A program made the position numbers and the translations under genes. Of a DNA stretch of 64,000 bases, positions 19,678 through 28,330 are shown in pieces. Source of the stretch: Niveispirillum cyanobacteriorum (GTDB lineage Bacteria > Pseudomonadota > Alphaproteobacteria > Azospirillales > Azospirillaceae); assembly GCF_002868735.1 (NCBI RefSeq), contig NZ_CP025612.1, forward strand, positions 372,001 to 436,000, in the 5' to 3' direction. A model generated the notes under the pieces. It ran no database searches. It was given only the letters and a program-made list of their open reading frames with translations, and was not told the origin of the DNA. Numbering within the stretch: position 1 is the stretch's first letter; every line of letters starts with the position of its first letter.

Positions 19678-20787
19678 ATGCCCAATCCAGCCGAACCCCC
19701 GCAAACCGTCCCGCCCGAAGCTGAAACCCATCCCGGTCTTCTGCGACGACGCAGCCTGTTGGCCGGTGGCATGGCCCTGGTGACGGTATCTGCCCTGCCG
19801 GGCCTGGCCCGGGCGGCGTCGGAACAGGTGCGGTTTTTCCAGATCGGCACCGGTACCACGGGCGGCACCTATTTCCTGATCGGCGGCCTGTTGGCCAATG
19901 CGGTTTCCAATCCGCCCGGTTCACGCCCCTGTGACCGGGGGGGCGCCTGCGGTGTGCCGGGCCTGATCGTGGTGGCACAGGCGACGTCGGGGGCGGTGGA
20001 CAATATCGGCCTGATGCGCTCACGCCGTCTGGAATCGGCGCTGGTCCAGGCCGACATCGCGCATCTGGCCATGACCGGACAGGACCCGTTCCAGAAAACG
20101 GCCTATCCCGACCTGCGCGCCATCGCCAATCTTTACACCGAAACCATCCATCTGGTGACCCGCGCCAATAGCGGTATCAAGAATCCGGCAGACCTAAAGG
20201 GCAAACGGGTGGCATTGGGTGAGCAGGGGTCGGGCACGCTGGTGACGGCGCGCGCCTTGCTGGCCACCTATGGTCTGTCTGAAAAAACGGTGAAGCCCTT
20301 TTATCTCAGCCCCGCCGCCGGCGGTGACCGGCTGGAGGCGGGGGAACTGGACGCCTTCCTGATCGTCGGTGGCTATCCATTGCCGGCGGTTGCCGATCTG
20401 GCTCGGCGCCTGCCCATCGCTCTGGTGCCCTTCGATGATGCCCGTGCGGCGCAACTCATGAAGCGCATGCCGCATTTCACGGAAACCCGGATCGATGCGG
20501 ATACTTATGACGGGGTTCCGGCCACGCGCACACTGGGCGTCGGGGGTGTCTGGGTGGTGCGCGGCGATCTGAAGCCGGAACTGGTGCATGACATCACAGC
20601 GGCGCTGTGGAACGAACAGACGCGGTCGATGCTGGATAATGGGCATCCGCGTGGCAAATCCATCCAATTGGCCACGGCCCTGTCGGCACTTCCCATTCCG
20701 CTGCATCCCGGTGCTGAACGGTTTTATCGGGCCAAGGGCATGATCAAAGGCAATGAACCCGCACCCAAGATGCCGGCCACGCATTGA
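19678..20787 (+). CDS. TAXI-family TRAP substrate-binding protein
   Basis: A 369-residue periplasmic binding protein with an N-terminal leader RRRSLLAGGMALVTVSALPGLARA that has twin-arginine character. The core begins VRFFQIGTGTTGGTYFLIGGLLANAVSNPPGSRPCDRGGACGVPGL, typical of the TAXI group (TRAP-associated extracytoplasmic immunogenic). Later NPADLKGKRVALGEQGSGTLVTARALL matches the solute-binding hinge. TAXI proteins bind small organic acids such as glutamate or oxoglutarate for a fused DctQM permease. No TRAP permease gene is in this window, so the receptor is an orphan or uses a distant permease. Confidence 0.88.
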   Translation: MPNPAEPPQTVPPEAETHPGLLRRRSLLAGGMALVTVSALPGLARAASEQVRFFQIGTGTTGGTYFLIGGLLANAVSNPPGSRPCDRGGACGVPGLIVVAQATSGAVDNIGLMRSRRLESALVQADIAHLAMTGQDPFQKTAYPDLRAIANLYTETIHLVTRANSGIKNPADLKGKRVALGEQGSGTLVTARALLATYGLSEKTVKPFYLSPAAGGDRLEAGELDAFLIVGGYPLPAVADLARRLPIALVPFDDARAAQLMKRMPHFTETRIDADTYDGVPATRTLGVGGVWVVRGDLKPELVHDITAALWNEQTRSMLDNGHPRGKSIQLATALSALPIPLHPGAERFYRAKGMIKGNEPAPKMPATH

Positions 20788-20901
20788 GGGCACGCACGTA
20801 GTAAATTGTCCCGTCTGTCCATAGTTCGCTTTCCCGGGTTGACCGGAGGAAACATACAAAGATAACCTTCGTCCTGTTGGCTGCGGCGGGACAGGTGGCA
20901 C

Positions 20902-22839
20902 ATGGGACGGGTGATGGCAGGATGGCGGTGGCCGGCAGCCTTGTCCGGTACCTTGCTCGGCCGCTTTGTCGTGCGGCTGGCCGGATGGTCCATGCTGGTC
21001 GTTCTGGCCTTGACGGCGATCGTCTATTCAACCATTTACGACCGGGAGGAACGGGAGGCGCTGGACAGTTTGAAGGCGCATCTTCTGGAACGCGGGCGCA
21101 CAGAAAGCGCCATTTTTCAGCTTGCTGCCTCCAATATGGAGCTGTTTCGCGACCGTTTCCTGGCGCTCTATGCCGATCCTGCGATTTTAGCCGACCCGGA
21201 TTTTGATACCTTCTTTGAACGTGGGGCCGATGGTGCCACGCGTCTGCGTCAGCAATATTTCGACAGTATGGTGGGGCCCGATGGTATCCGCCGCGCTGGC
21301 ATGTCGGGTTTCATTGGCGCAAACCAGAAGGTTATTTCCGACGAACTGAAGCGCCGTCTTGTCCTGTCCTATCATCTTCTGGCTGAATACGGTCCGGCCT
21401 GGCACAATCGATTCATCAATACGACGATCAGCACGCCGGAAAATGCCATGATTATGTTCTGGCCTGCCTTTGCCTGGGGGCGGGAGGTTGAGGCCGATCT
21501 GGACATGACGGCCTTTTCCGTCGTGCGATCCACCATGTTCGCGGAGAATCCCGACCGTCACGCCGTCTGGACACCGCTTTACCATGACCACACGGCCAAG
21601 GCCTGGATGGTGACCTATCAGTTGCCTGTCGATTATCAGGGCAAGCATCTGATCAATGCCGGTCATGACGTGCTGGTCAATGATCTGATGGACCGGTTGA
21701 TCACCGACCATCTGCCGGGATCGTACAATTTCGTCATGGCGGCGGACGGTCATCTGGTGGCGCATCCGCTGTGGATGGACCGGCTGCGCAAGGAACTGGC
21801 CACCATCAATCTGAAGAAGCTTGGTGATGAAGGCCTGCTGCGAACCCATGCCCTGATCCGCGACAGCGTGGAACGGCGTAAAAGCGATCCTGGCCCGGAT
21901 GAGAATGTCTGGATCGTTGATGATGTGGCCGATGACGCGTACTTGGCTGTCACGCGCCTGGATGGCCCCGACTGGTGGTTTGTGGCCCGTTATCCTAAGG
22001 CGCTGGTGGCGGCCAAGGCGCATCAGGCAGCCAGTGCCATCATGGCCATGGGTACCGCCTATTTCCTGGCCATGCTGGTTCTGGTCTTCGTTCTGCTGCG
22101 CCGTCAGGTGGCCGACCCGATCCTGCAATTGAAGAACGCGTCGGAGAAGGTGGCGGCGGGCGATTACGCCGCCGTCGCTGACGGCGAAACGCCGTTGCCG
22201 ACGGCGACGCAGGACGAGATCGGCCTGCTGGCCCGCTCGTTCCAGGATATGGCGGTGCGCGTGCGGGAGGCCAGCGACAGCCTTGCCGAACAGGTGGCCC
22301 TGCGGACCGAGGCGCTGGACGCCGCCAACAAGCAGTTGGAGGAATGGAGCCTGCACGACGCCCTGACAGGCGCCCATAACCGCCGCGCCTTCGATGCCGA
22401 CCTGCGCAGCGTGTTCGATCTGGCGCAGCGTCAGGGCAAGGCCAGCTTCGCGCTGCTTATGGCCGATATCGACCATTTCCAGGCCTACAACAGCGCCTAT
22501 GGGGAGGCAGCGGGCGACCAGATCCTGCGCACCCTGTTCCGGGTGCTGGCCCGGCAGGTGGGGCAGGGGGACCGGGTCTATCGCCATGGCGGTGCACGGG
22601 CGGCCATCATCCTGACCGAAACCGATCCGGTGGCACTGGAGGCACGGGTACGGGCGTTGCTGGACGACGTGGCGGCCCTGGCCCTTCCGCATCAGAAAAG
22701 CCCGCATGGCATCGTGACCCTATCGGCGGGATTGGCCCGTTTCAAGCAGGACATGGCGACTCCCGCCGACATGGCGCGGCTGGCCGATGACCGGCTGGCC
22801 GCGGCACGGGCCGGGGGGCATAACCGACTGGTGGCGTAG
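20902..22839 (+). CDS. Cache-HAMP protein with degenerate GGDEF domain
   Basis: The 645-residue membrane protein has a first helix (LAGWSMLVVLALTAIVYSTIY), a large periplasmic Cache-like sensor, a second helix (AMGTAYFLAMLVLVFVLL), HAMP, a coiled coil and a C-terminal GGDEF domain (LHDALTGAHNRRAFD). The signature GG(D/E)EF is replaced by GGARA in VYRHGGARAAIIL, and MADIDHFQAYNSAYG also departs from the substrate-binding consensus. It is therefore probably not a diguanylate cyclase; it may bind a nucleotide or act as a signalling scaffold. It ends three bases before the convergent TSUP gene. Confidence 0.85.
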   Translation: MGRVMAGWRWPAALSGTLLGRFVVRLAGWSMLVVLALTAIVYSTIYDREEREALDSLKAHLLERGRTESAIFQLAASNMELFRDRFLALYADPAILADPDFDTFFERGADGATRLRQQYFDSMVGPDGIRRAGMSGFIGANQKVISDELKRRLVLSYHLLAEYGPAWHNRFINTTISTPENAMIMFWPAFAWGREVEADLDMTAFSVVRSTMFAENPDRHAVWTPLYHDHTAKAWMVTYQLPVDYQGKHLINAGHDVLVNDLMDRLITDHLPGSYNFVMAADGHLVAHPLWMDRLRKELATINLKKLGDEGLLRTHALIRDSVERRKSDPGPDENVWIVDDVADDAYLAVTRLDGPDWWFVARYPKALVAAKAHQAASAIMAMGTAYFLAMLVLVFVLLRRQVADPILQLKNASEKVAAGDYAAVADGETPLPTATQDEIGLLARSFQDMAVRVREASDSLAEQVALRTEALDAANKQLEEWSLHDALTGAHNRRAFDADLRSVFDLAQRQGKASFALLMADIDHFQAYNSAYGEAAGDQILRTLFRVLARQVGQGDRVYRHGGARAAIILTETDPVALEARVRALLDDVAALALPHQKSPHGIVTLSAGLARFKQDMATPADMARLADDRLAAARAGGHNRLVA

Positions 22840-22841
22840 GA

Positions 22842-23840
22842 TCAGGCCTCCTGCGCCGCCGTCTTCTCCACTGCCGCCTTTTCGCTGCGGCGGCGGGTCA
22901 GTCTGGATAGAGACAGGCTGAAGATCGTCATCAGGATGGCGCAGAAGATGGCGGACCAGATGACCTTGGCCAGCGACGGGTTGTTCAGGTTGAAATAGGC
23001 CAACTGCCCGATATTCAGCAGAACAACGCCGCGCAGCATCCATTCCACATTGATCTTGGCCAGGATATAGGCCCCGAACGGTGCCATGAACAACACCACC
23101 GGATAAGCGCACAGCCAGGTCCGCACCTGGTATTCCGTCAGGCCGGCATCATGGAAATGTCGGTAGGCATAACCAAGGATGGATATTGCGGCCATCAGGA
23201 TGATGGACATATGCGTCGCCACCTTTTCCTTTATGCGGAACCGGGTGACCAGCAGGGTATAGATCACGATATCGGCGCCGGTGCCGAACAGGCTGGCACA
23301 TAGGCCACCCACGATCAGCACCAGACCCAGCAGCGCATGATCCCGCCAGCCCGCCGTTTCCAGACGGGGCCGGTCACCGCGATGGTCGCTCCAGACATAG
23401 GCAATGGCGAAGGTGGTGATCAGGCTGAGGAACAGAGCCTGGATGATGTAGACAGGCAGCGATTGCAAAAGCAGCATACCGGCCACGAAGCCCACGAAAC
23501 AGACGGGGATGAAGGCCAGCAGGGGCTTGTAGTCCCTGATAACGTTGTCTTTGTGGGACAGAATGAAGATGCTGGCGCTGGTCATGCCGATGCTCTGGAT
23601 CATCAGGCTGAAATCGCGCGCCATGGTACGGTCGACGGACAGGAAGATGTTCAGAACGGGAAAGGCCACGGCCCCGCCGCCTTCTGGCGTCAGCCCTGCA
23701 ACGAAGGCCCCCAGCACCATGATGGCCGGGTAATACCAGTGTCCAGCGAGGAAACCCAGGTCATTGAAAGCGGTAAACAGGATCAGCCACAGGCCGAACA
23801 TGCCGACGAACCAGCCGGTGAAGATACGGCTTTGAAACAA
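22842..23840 (-). CDS. TSUP family permease (TauE/SafE)
   Basis: A 332-residue inner-membrane protein with about eight helices. The repeated TSUP signature appears as GAFVAGLTPEGGGAVAFPVL in the first half and GGLCASLFGTGADIVIYTLLV in the second. TSUP members export sulfite, sulfoacetate or other organosulfur and small anions; the substrate here is unknown. I chose the TTG at 23840: GGGAGGG stands six bases upstream and the protein then begins LFQSRIFTGWFVGM just before helix 1. An in-frame reading up to 24374 would run antisense through the nucleoside hydrolase gene and is rejected. Confidence 0.85.
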   Translation of the reverse strand: MFQSRIFTGWFVGMFGLWLILFTAFNDLGFLAGHWYYPAIMVLGAFVAGLTPEGGGAVAFPVLNIFLSVDRTMARDFSLMIQSIGMTSASIFILSHKDNVIRDYKPLLAFIPVCFVGFVAGMLLLQSLPVYIIQALFLSLITTFAIAYVWSDHRGDRPRLETAGWRDHALLGLVLIVGGLCASLFGTGADIVIYTLLVTRFRIKEKVATHMSIILMAAISILGYAYRHFHDAGLTEYQVRTWLCAYPVVLFMAPFGAYILAKINVEWMLRGVVLLNIGQLAYFNLNNPSLAKVIWSAIFCAILMTIFSLSLSRLTRRRSEKAAVEKTAAQEA

Positions 23841-23973
23841 GGGTCCCTCCCAGGGCGCTTTCTTGATATTTAGCAAGAATGGACACGGATCGCGGCGCGG
23901 GTCAACGGCAGCCCGCTTCCTTTCCGGGCGCAGGCTTCGTATCCTTGTGGCCTGTGGTTGAAAGGATGGTTCG

Positions 23974-24933
23974 ATGAGCGCGCAGATCCCCCTGATCCTG
24001 GACGGCGATCCCGGCACCGATGATCTTCTGGCGTGGATGTGGGTGCTGGCCCTGCCGCACCGCGCGCGGGTACTGGGGATCAGTGCCGTGAACGGCAATG
24101 TCACGCTGGACCGGACGACGGCCAATGCCCTCGCCTTCCTAGACCATGTCGGCGCGCCTGATATCCCCGTGCATGCCGGTGCCAAGGCGCCGTTGGGCAA
24201 GGATGAACCGCCGCCCGGCGACGGGGCCTTTGCTGAATCCGGCCTGGGCGATCTGGTGCTGGCCCCGTCCGCACGACAGGCCGCGTCGCATGATGCGGTC
24301 GGCTGGATGGCGCAGACCCTGCGCTCCATGCCGGTGCGGACCGTGACGATCCTGGCGACGGGACCGCTGACCAATCTGGCGTTGTTGCGCGCGACGGCAC
24401 CCGATGCCTATGCCCGTATCGGGCGGATCGTCGCCATGGGCGGATCATTTGGGCCGTTGCCGCCCAATTTTGTGCGCCGGGGCAATGTCACCCCCTTTGC
24501 CGAGTTCAATTTCTGGATGGATGCGGCGGCGGCGCAATCGGTGCTGAATGGCGGGGTGCCGGTGGTGCTGGCCCCGGCCGATGTCACACATCAGCTGATT
24601 TCCACCCCCACCCGGCTGGCCGCCGCCCGTGCCCTGCCTAAATTTGGGGAGGAGGTGGCGCGCATGCTGCACGCGCCCTATCACTTGGATAAGCCGAAAT
24701 TCCATACTGAGGGGGCGTTCCTGCATGATCCCACGGCGGTGGCCGGCCTGTTCCATCCCGACCTGTTCGAAACGGTCCGCGCCCAGACGCATATCGTGAC
24801 GGAAGGGACGGGGATCGGCGCCGGCCTTCTGCTGCCCGACGGGGCCGGGAATGTGGAGGTGATGGTGCGGGTGAAGGACACCGACGCCTATTACACACGT
24901 CTGTTCACTGAACTGGCCGCGCATTACAGGTAA
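23974..24933 (+). CDS. Inosine/uridine-preferring nucleoside hydrolase
   Basis: The 319-residue product has the calcium-binding signature LILDGDPGTDDLLAWMW (family pattern DxDPGxDDxxA), TILATGPLTNLAL, GRIVAMGGSF, EFNFWMDAAAA and HDPTAVAGLF. Such enzymes cleave ribonucleosides to ribose and base in the cytoplasm. AAGGA six bases before the ATG supports the start. It is divergent from the TSUP permease and convergent with the EamA gene four bases downstream. Base preference cannot be read from sequence. Confidence 0.93.
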   Translation: MSAQIPLILDGDPGTDDLLAWMWVLALPHRARVLGISAVNGNVTLDRTTANALAFLDHVGAPDIPVHAGAKAPLGKDEPPPGDGAFAESGLGDLVLAPSARQAASHDAVGWMAQTLRSMPVRTVTILATGPLTNLALLRATAPDAYARIGRIVAMGGSFGPLPPNFVRRGNVTPFAEFNFWMDAAAAQSVLNGGVPVVLAPADVTHQLISTPTRLAAARALPKFGEEVARMLHAPYHLDKPKFHTEGAFLHDPTAVAGLFHPDLFETVRAQTHIVTEGTGIGAGLLLPDGAGNVEVMVRVKDTDAYYTRLFTELAAHYR

Positions 24934-24937
24934 GGTG

Positions 24938-25786
24938 TCAGGCCAGCCGCAGTGTCGCGATCCCCGCCAGGACCAGAAGGGCGGCACCGGTGCGCCAGCG
25001 GCCCACCGGTTCCTTCAGCCACAGCCGCGCGATCAACAGGGCGAAGATGACGCTGGTTTCGCGCAAGGCGGCGACCAGGGCGATGGGTGCATGGGTCATG
25101 GCCCAGATGGCGATGCCATAGCCGGACATGGCCATGATCCCGCCCACCAGATCGCGCCGCCAGCCGGTCTTGGTCGCCTGCCAAAGCCCGGCCCCCCCCC
25201 GCCTTGCCCAGGCCAGCGCCACCATGGGTGGGGCGTTCAGGATGAACAGCCAGACCGTATAGGCCACGGCATGGCCGCCGGCACGGGCACCCAGACCATC
25301 CACCGTTGTATAGCCCGCAATGAAACAGGCGGTGGCCAACGCCATCAGCACAGGTCGCGGATCGGCACGTAGTGCGGCCCCACCGCGCAGGGCCAGGGTG
25401 GCGATGCCGCCTGCGATCAGGACGATTGCCAGCCCTTCCACCGGCTTCAACGGATCGGTGCCCAAGACCAACCCGACCAGGGCTACCATTGGCGGGGCGG
25501 CGCCACGCGCCACAGGATAGACCTGTGACAGGTCACCCAGCCGATAGGTGCGGACCAGAAACAGCTGATATCCCGTGTGGAAGGCCAGCGACGCCGCCAG
25601 ATAGGGCCAGGCCGCCACCGGCAGGGCCGGCACAAAGGGCAACAGGGCGACACCCGCCACTGCACACCAGACATTCAGCATGGTGATCCCCACCAGCCGG
25701 TCGCCCCCGCCCTTCAGCAGACTGTTCCATCCCGCATGCATCAGGGCCGCGCACAGGACCAGCGGCACCACCCATTCCGTCATCAT
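24938..25786 (-). CDS. EamA/DMT family transporter
   Basis: About 282 residues with ten predicted helices in two EamA repeats, e.g. LVLCAALMHAGWNSLLKGGGDR at the N terminus and IMAMSGYGIAIWAMTHAPIALVAALRETSVIFALLIARLWLKEP near the C terminus. Members of the drug/metabolite transporter superfamily export amino acids, nucleosides or other metabolites. Two adjacent ATGs (25786 and 25783) are possible starts; GGGGGA lies directly upstream. Substrate unknown; the neighbouring nucleoside hydrolase is convergent and need not be related. Confidence 0.85.
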   Translation of the reverse strand: MMTEWVVPLVLCAALMHAGWNSLLKGGGDRLVGITMLNVWCAVAGVALLPFVPALPVAAWPYLAASLAFHTGYQLFLVRTYRLGDLSQVYPVARGAAPPMVALVGLVLGTDPLKPVEGLAIVLIAGGIATLALRGGAALRADPRPVLMALATACFIAGYTTVDGLGARAGGHAVAYTVWLFILNAPPMVALAWARRGGAGLWQATKTGWRRDLVGGIMAMSGYGIAIWAMTHAPIALVAALRETSVIFALLIARLWLKEPVGRWRTGAALLVLAGIATLRLA

Positions 25787-25905
25787 TCCCCCAGGAACCG
25801 GCCCGAATACCGGCAACGCCAACCGGTTCGCCCCCGGAACGATACAAGCATTGGTGCCATGCGGCGCTTGACGATGATAATCGGCTGATCAGGCAAATTT
25901 CACTG

Positions 25906-25934
25906 TTGCCAACCTCAAGTCCCTTGGCTATAAC
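25906..25934 (+). promoter_or_regulatory. Sigma70 promoter of tRNA-Thr
   Basis: TTGCCA (25906-25911), a 17-base spacer, then TATAAC (25929-25934). The predicted transcription start is about 17 bases before the mature tRNA. The match to consensus is good. Confidence 0.65.
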
Positions 25935-25957
25935 CCCGCCCACTTCACCGCGACGGC

Positions 25958-26032
25958 GCCCCGATAGCTCAGCGGTAGAGCAACCGCTTCGTAAGCGGTA
26001 GGCCGTTGGTTCAAATCCGACTCGGGGCACCA
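25958..26032 (+). tRNA. tRNA-Thr (anticodon CGT)
   Basis: A complete 75-base cloverleaf: acceptor GCCCCGA/TCGGGGC, D stem GCTC/GAGC, anticodon arm ACCGC-TTCGTAA-GCGGT, T arm GTTGG-TTCAAAT-CCGAC, discriminator A and encoded CCA (26030-26032). The anticodon CGT reads ACG threonine codons. A promoter lies upstream, and an unusual structured segment follows within five bases. Confidence 0.97.
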
Positions 26033-26036
26033 TCTC

Positions 26037-26160
26037 CTCCCAATGTTGATTGGGGGTGACAGGCCGGAAGCTGGTGACAACTTTCAAATCTTCTTGTGAA
26101 GAACTTGCTGGGCTTTCCAGCAAGGTGAAGGTTGTCCCGGGCTGTCCGGTTTTTTGTTTT
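26037..26160 (+). ncRNA. Highly structured RNA downstream of tRNA-Thr (candidate sRNA)
   Basis: The segment can fold almost completely. Hairpin 1: 26037-26044 with 26049-26056 (one wobble). Outer stem: 26059-26067 (ACAGGCCGG) with 26137-26145 (CCGGGCTGT), one G-G mismatch. Next stem, stacked on its 3' side: 26076-26085 (GACAACTTTC) with 26127-26136 (GAAGGTTGTC). Inside it a three-way junction holds hairpins 26089-26093/26098-26102 and 26104-26111/26117-26124 (CTTGCTGG/CCAGCAAG). CCGG and then TTTTTTGTTTT follow. This is far more structure than a simple terminator. It may be a small RNA processed from the tRNA transcript, or a leader for the dehydrogenase gene at 26309. I do not recognise a known family. 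Confidence 0.5.
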
Positions 26161-26233
26161 GGCCCTCCGCATCCGTCATCAAATCACGCTATGCTGCCTT
26201 CCCACCATGCTGCTTGCCAGAGCAACATGGTTA

Positions 26234-26275
26234 GCGGTAACAATACCGCCGATCGGCCCCGGTTGACCCGGGGCC
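26234..26275 (+). other. Two hairpins in the leader of the dehydrogenase gene
   Basis: GCGGTA-ACAA-TACCGC (26234-26249) is a perfect 6-bp hairpin, followed by GGCCCCGG (26255-26262) with CCGGGGCC (26268-26275), a perfect 8-bp hairpin. No U tract follows; both lie 34-75 bases before the ATG at 26309. They may stabilise the mRNA or influence translation. Confidence 0.4.
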
Positions 26276-26308
26276 CTGGAGGGAACACCGACAAAGCGGG
26301 AGTGTTTG

Positions 26309-27883
26309 ATGTCTTTGCATGGCAATTTGCTGATCGGTCGTAGCCGTATCGCCACCGAGGCCGGGTTCAAGGCTGTCGATCCGGCCGCGGATGCTCAGAT
26401 CGAACCGGCCTTCGCGCAAGCCACACCCGCCCATGTCGATCAGGCCTGCGCGCTGGCATGGGCCGCCTTTGACGGGTTCCGGGAGGCGGCGCCGGAGGAT
26501 CGTGCACGCCTGCTGGAAAAGATCGCTGAGAATATTGTCGCCATTGGCGATGAATTGCTGGACCGTGCCGGGGCCGAAACGGGCCTGCCGCGCGCCCGGC
26601 TAGAGGGGGAGCGGGGCCGCACGGTCGGCCAGTTGCGCCTGTTCGCATCCGTGCTGCGCAATGGCGACTGGCTGGGTGCCCGCATCGACCCGGCCTTGCC
26701 GGAACGCAAGCCTATGGCCCGCGCTGACCTGCGTCTGCGCAACATCCCGGTCGGCCCCGTCGCGGTGTTCGGTGCCTCCAATTTCCCGCTGGCCTTCTCC
26801 GTCGCCGGTGGCGACACGGCCTCGGCGCTGGCCGCCGGTTGCCCCGTGGTGGTGAAGGTGCATTCGGCCCATCCCGGCACGTCCGAACTGGTGGGCGAGG
26901 CGATTGCCGCCGCCGTGGCCGAACTGGGCTTCCATGAAGGTGTCTTCTCCATGCTGTCCGGCACGCAGCGGGAGTTTGGGCAGGCCCTGGTCGCCGATTG
27001 GCGCATCAAGGCCGTGGGCTTCACTGGGTCGCGTGGCGGTGGTCAGGCCCTGATCCGCATCGCACAGTCGCGTCCCGAACCCATCCCCGTCTACGCGGAG
27101 ATGAGCAGCATCAACCCCGTCATCCTGTTGCCCGCCGCCCTGTCGGCGCGCGCCGAAGCGCTGGGCACGGCCTTCGTCGGCTCGCTGACCATGGGGGCGG
27201 GGCAGTTCTGCACCAATCCTGGCCTGATCCTGGCCGTTGATGGCCCCGACCTGGAGCGGTTCATTGCTGCCGCCTCATCCGCCCTGGCGAATGTCGCCCC
27301 CATCACCATGCTGACGCCCGGCATCTGCCAGGCCTACCGCACCGGCGTTGCTGCCCTGGCCGGGCACGAAAAGGTCACCACCGTGGCACGCGTGGCCGAG
27401 GTCGGGGGCAATAAGGGGGCAGGTGCCCTGTTCGCCGTCACCGCTGCCGACTTCCTGTCCGACCACGCGCTGGGGGCTGAAGTGTTCGGTTCCTCCTCCG
27501 TCATCATCCGCTGCCCTGACCTCGGCGTGCTGAAGGAGGTGCTGGAGCATCTGGAGGGCCAGTTGACCGCCACGGTGCATCTGGACGAGGGTGACCATGG
27601 CGTCGCCGCCACCCTGCTGCCGACCTTGGAGCGCCGGGCGGGCCGTATCCTGGCCAATGGCTGGCCCACGGGTGTGGAGGTCTGCCACGCCATGGTGCAT
27701 GGCGGTCCGTTCCCGGCCACCAGCGACCCGCGCAGCACCTCTGTCGGGTCGCTGGCTATCGACCGCTTCCTGCGCCCTGTCTGCTATCAGGACATCCCCG
27801 ATGCCCTGCTGCCGGCGGCGTTGAAGCGCGACAATCCTCTGGGCCTGAACCGCCGGGTGGATGGCGTCGTGCAGAAGGCCTGA
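26309..27883 (+). CDS. Ketoglutarate semialdehyde dehydrogenase-type aldehyde dehydrogenase
   Basis: The 524-residue protein belongs to the NADP-dependent aldehyde dehydrogenase group that includes 2-oxoglutarate semialdehyde dehydrogenases of sugar-acid, pentose and hydroxyproline breakdown. The catalytic cysteine is in [11 protein letters not shown], the general base in [16 protein letters not shown], and the cofactor region includes [35 protein letters not shown]. The reaction would give 2-oxoglutarate. GGGAG six bases upstream of the ATG at 26309 fixes the start. No sugar-acid dehydratase genes flank it, so the pathway is not defined here. Confidence 0.85.
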   Translation: MSLHGNLLIGRSRIATEAGFKAVDPAADAQIEPAFAQATPAHVDQACALAWAAFDGFREAAPEDRARLLEKIAENIVAIGDELLDRAGAETGLPRARLEGERGRTVGQLRLFASVLRNGDWLGARIDPALPERKPMARADLRLRNIPVGPVAVFGASNFPLAFSVAGGDTASALAAGCPVVVKVHSAHPGTSELVGEAIAAAVAELGFHEGVFSMLSGTQREFGQALVADWRIKAVGFTGSRGGGQALIRIAQSRPEPIPVYAEMSSINPVILLPAALSARAEALGTAFVGSLTMGAGQFCTNPGLILAVDGPDLERFIAAASSALANVAPITMLTPGICQAYRTGVAALAGHEKVTTVARVAEVGGNKGAGALFAVTAADFLSDHALGAEVFGSSSVIIRCPDLGVLKEVLEHLEGQLTATVHLDEGDHGVAATLLPTLERRAGRILANGWPTGVEVCHAMVHGGPFPATSDPRSTSVGSLAIDRFLRPVCYQDIPDALLPAALKRDNPLGLNRRVDGVVQKA

Positions 27884-27886
27884 CGG

Positions 27887-28186
27887 TTACCGCCGGCGGT
27901 GGACCCGCACGGGGATCGGCACCAGCCGGGCCCCGTGCCCGCCGCCGGGACCATCCCTATCATCACCGGTCCCTTGCAGCATGACGGCAAAGCCGATCTG
28001 CAGGGAACCGATGGTCAGACCCGTCAGAAAACAGAAGACGCCAAGCCCCAGCCAGCCCATCTGGGTGGCCATGGCGAGACTGCGCAGATGCAGCGCATCG
28101 GTGGCGACAATGATGGCGGCAACAACCAGCCCCAGGGCAAAGCCCATGGCGGCGTGACGCAGCATGAAACGGACCAGGGGCGGCAT
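27887..28186 (-). CDS. Small two-helix membrane protein, unknown
   Basis: A protein of about 99 residues starting MPPLVRFMLRHAAMGFALG. Two hydrophobic helices (GFALGLVVAAIIVATDAL and GWLGLGVFCFLTGLTIGSLQIGFAVML) are separated by HLRSLAMATQMG, and the tail is charged with Gly, Asp and Arg (QGTGDDRDGPGGGHGARLVP). I do not recognise the family. GGAGG about seven bases upstream of the ATG supports this start over longer readings. It is convergent with the dehydrogenase gene and lies beyond the pgk terminator. Confidence 0.6.
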   Translation of the reverse strand: MPPLVRFMLRHAAMGFALGLVVAAIIVATDALHLRSLAMATQMGWLGLGVFCFLTGLTIGSLQIGFAVMLQGTGDDRDGPGGGHGARLVPIPVRVHRRR

Positions 28187-28283
28187 GATCGGCCCTCCGT
28201 TTGGGGTTGATGACACAAACATGTCACCAACACCGCAGAAGGCCAAGCGGCGCATGGCCGCAGCCTCATAAGCCATCAAAGAA

Positions 28284-28307
28284 AAAGGGGGCCTTCCGGC
28301 CCCCTTT
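28284..28307 (-). terminator. Terminator of pgk
   Basis: A perfect 10-bp stem (28284-28293 with 28298-28307, core GGGGGCC) with a TTCC loop. On the minus strand it is followed by a T run and lies 24 bases after the pgk stop. Confidence 0.88.
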
Positions 28308-28330
28308 CGTTTGCCAGTTTGGCATGGCGA

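Noticed and set aside
21187-22707. Long reading frame antisense to the Cache-GGDEF gene
   Set aside because: Low-complexity His/Gln/Arg-rich translation, typical of an antisense shadow in GC-rich DNA; the plus strand has a clear domain order.
23841-24374. N-terminal extension of the TSUP permease
   Set aside because: It runs antisense to the nucleoside hydrolase, has no homology, and a strong GGGAGGG-TTG start exists at 23840.
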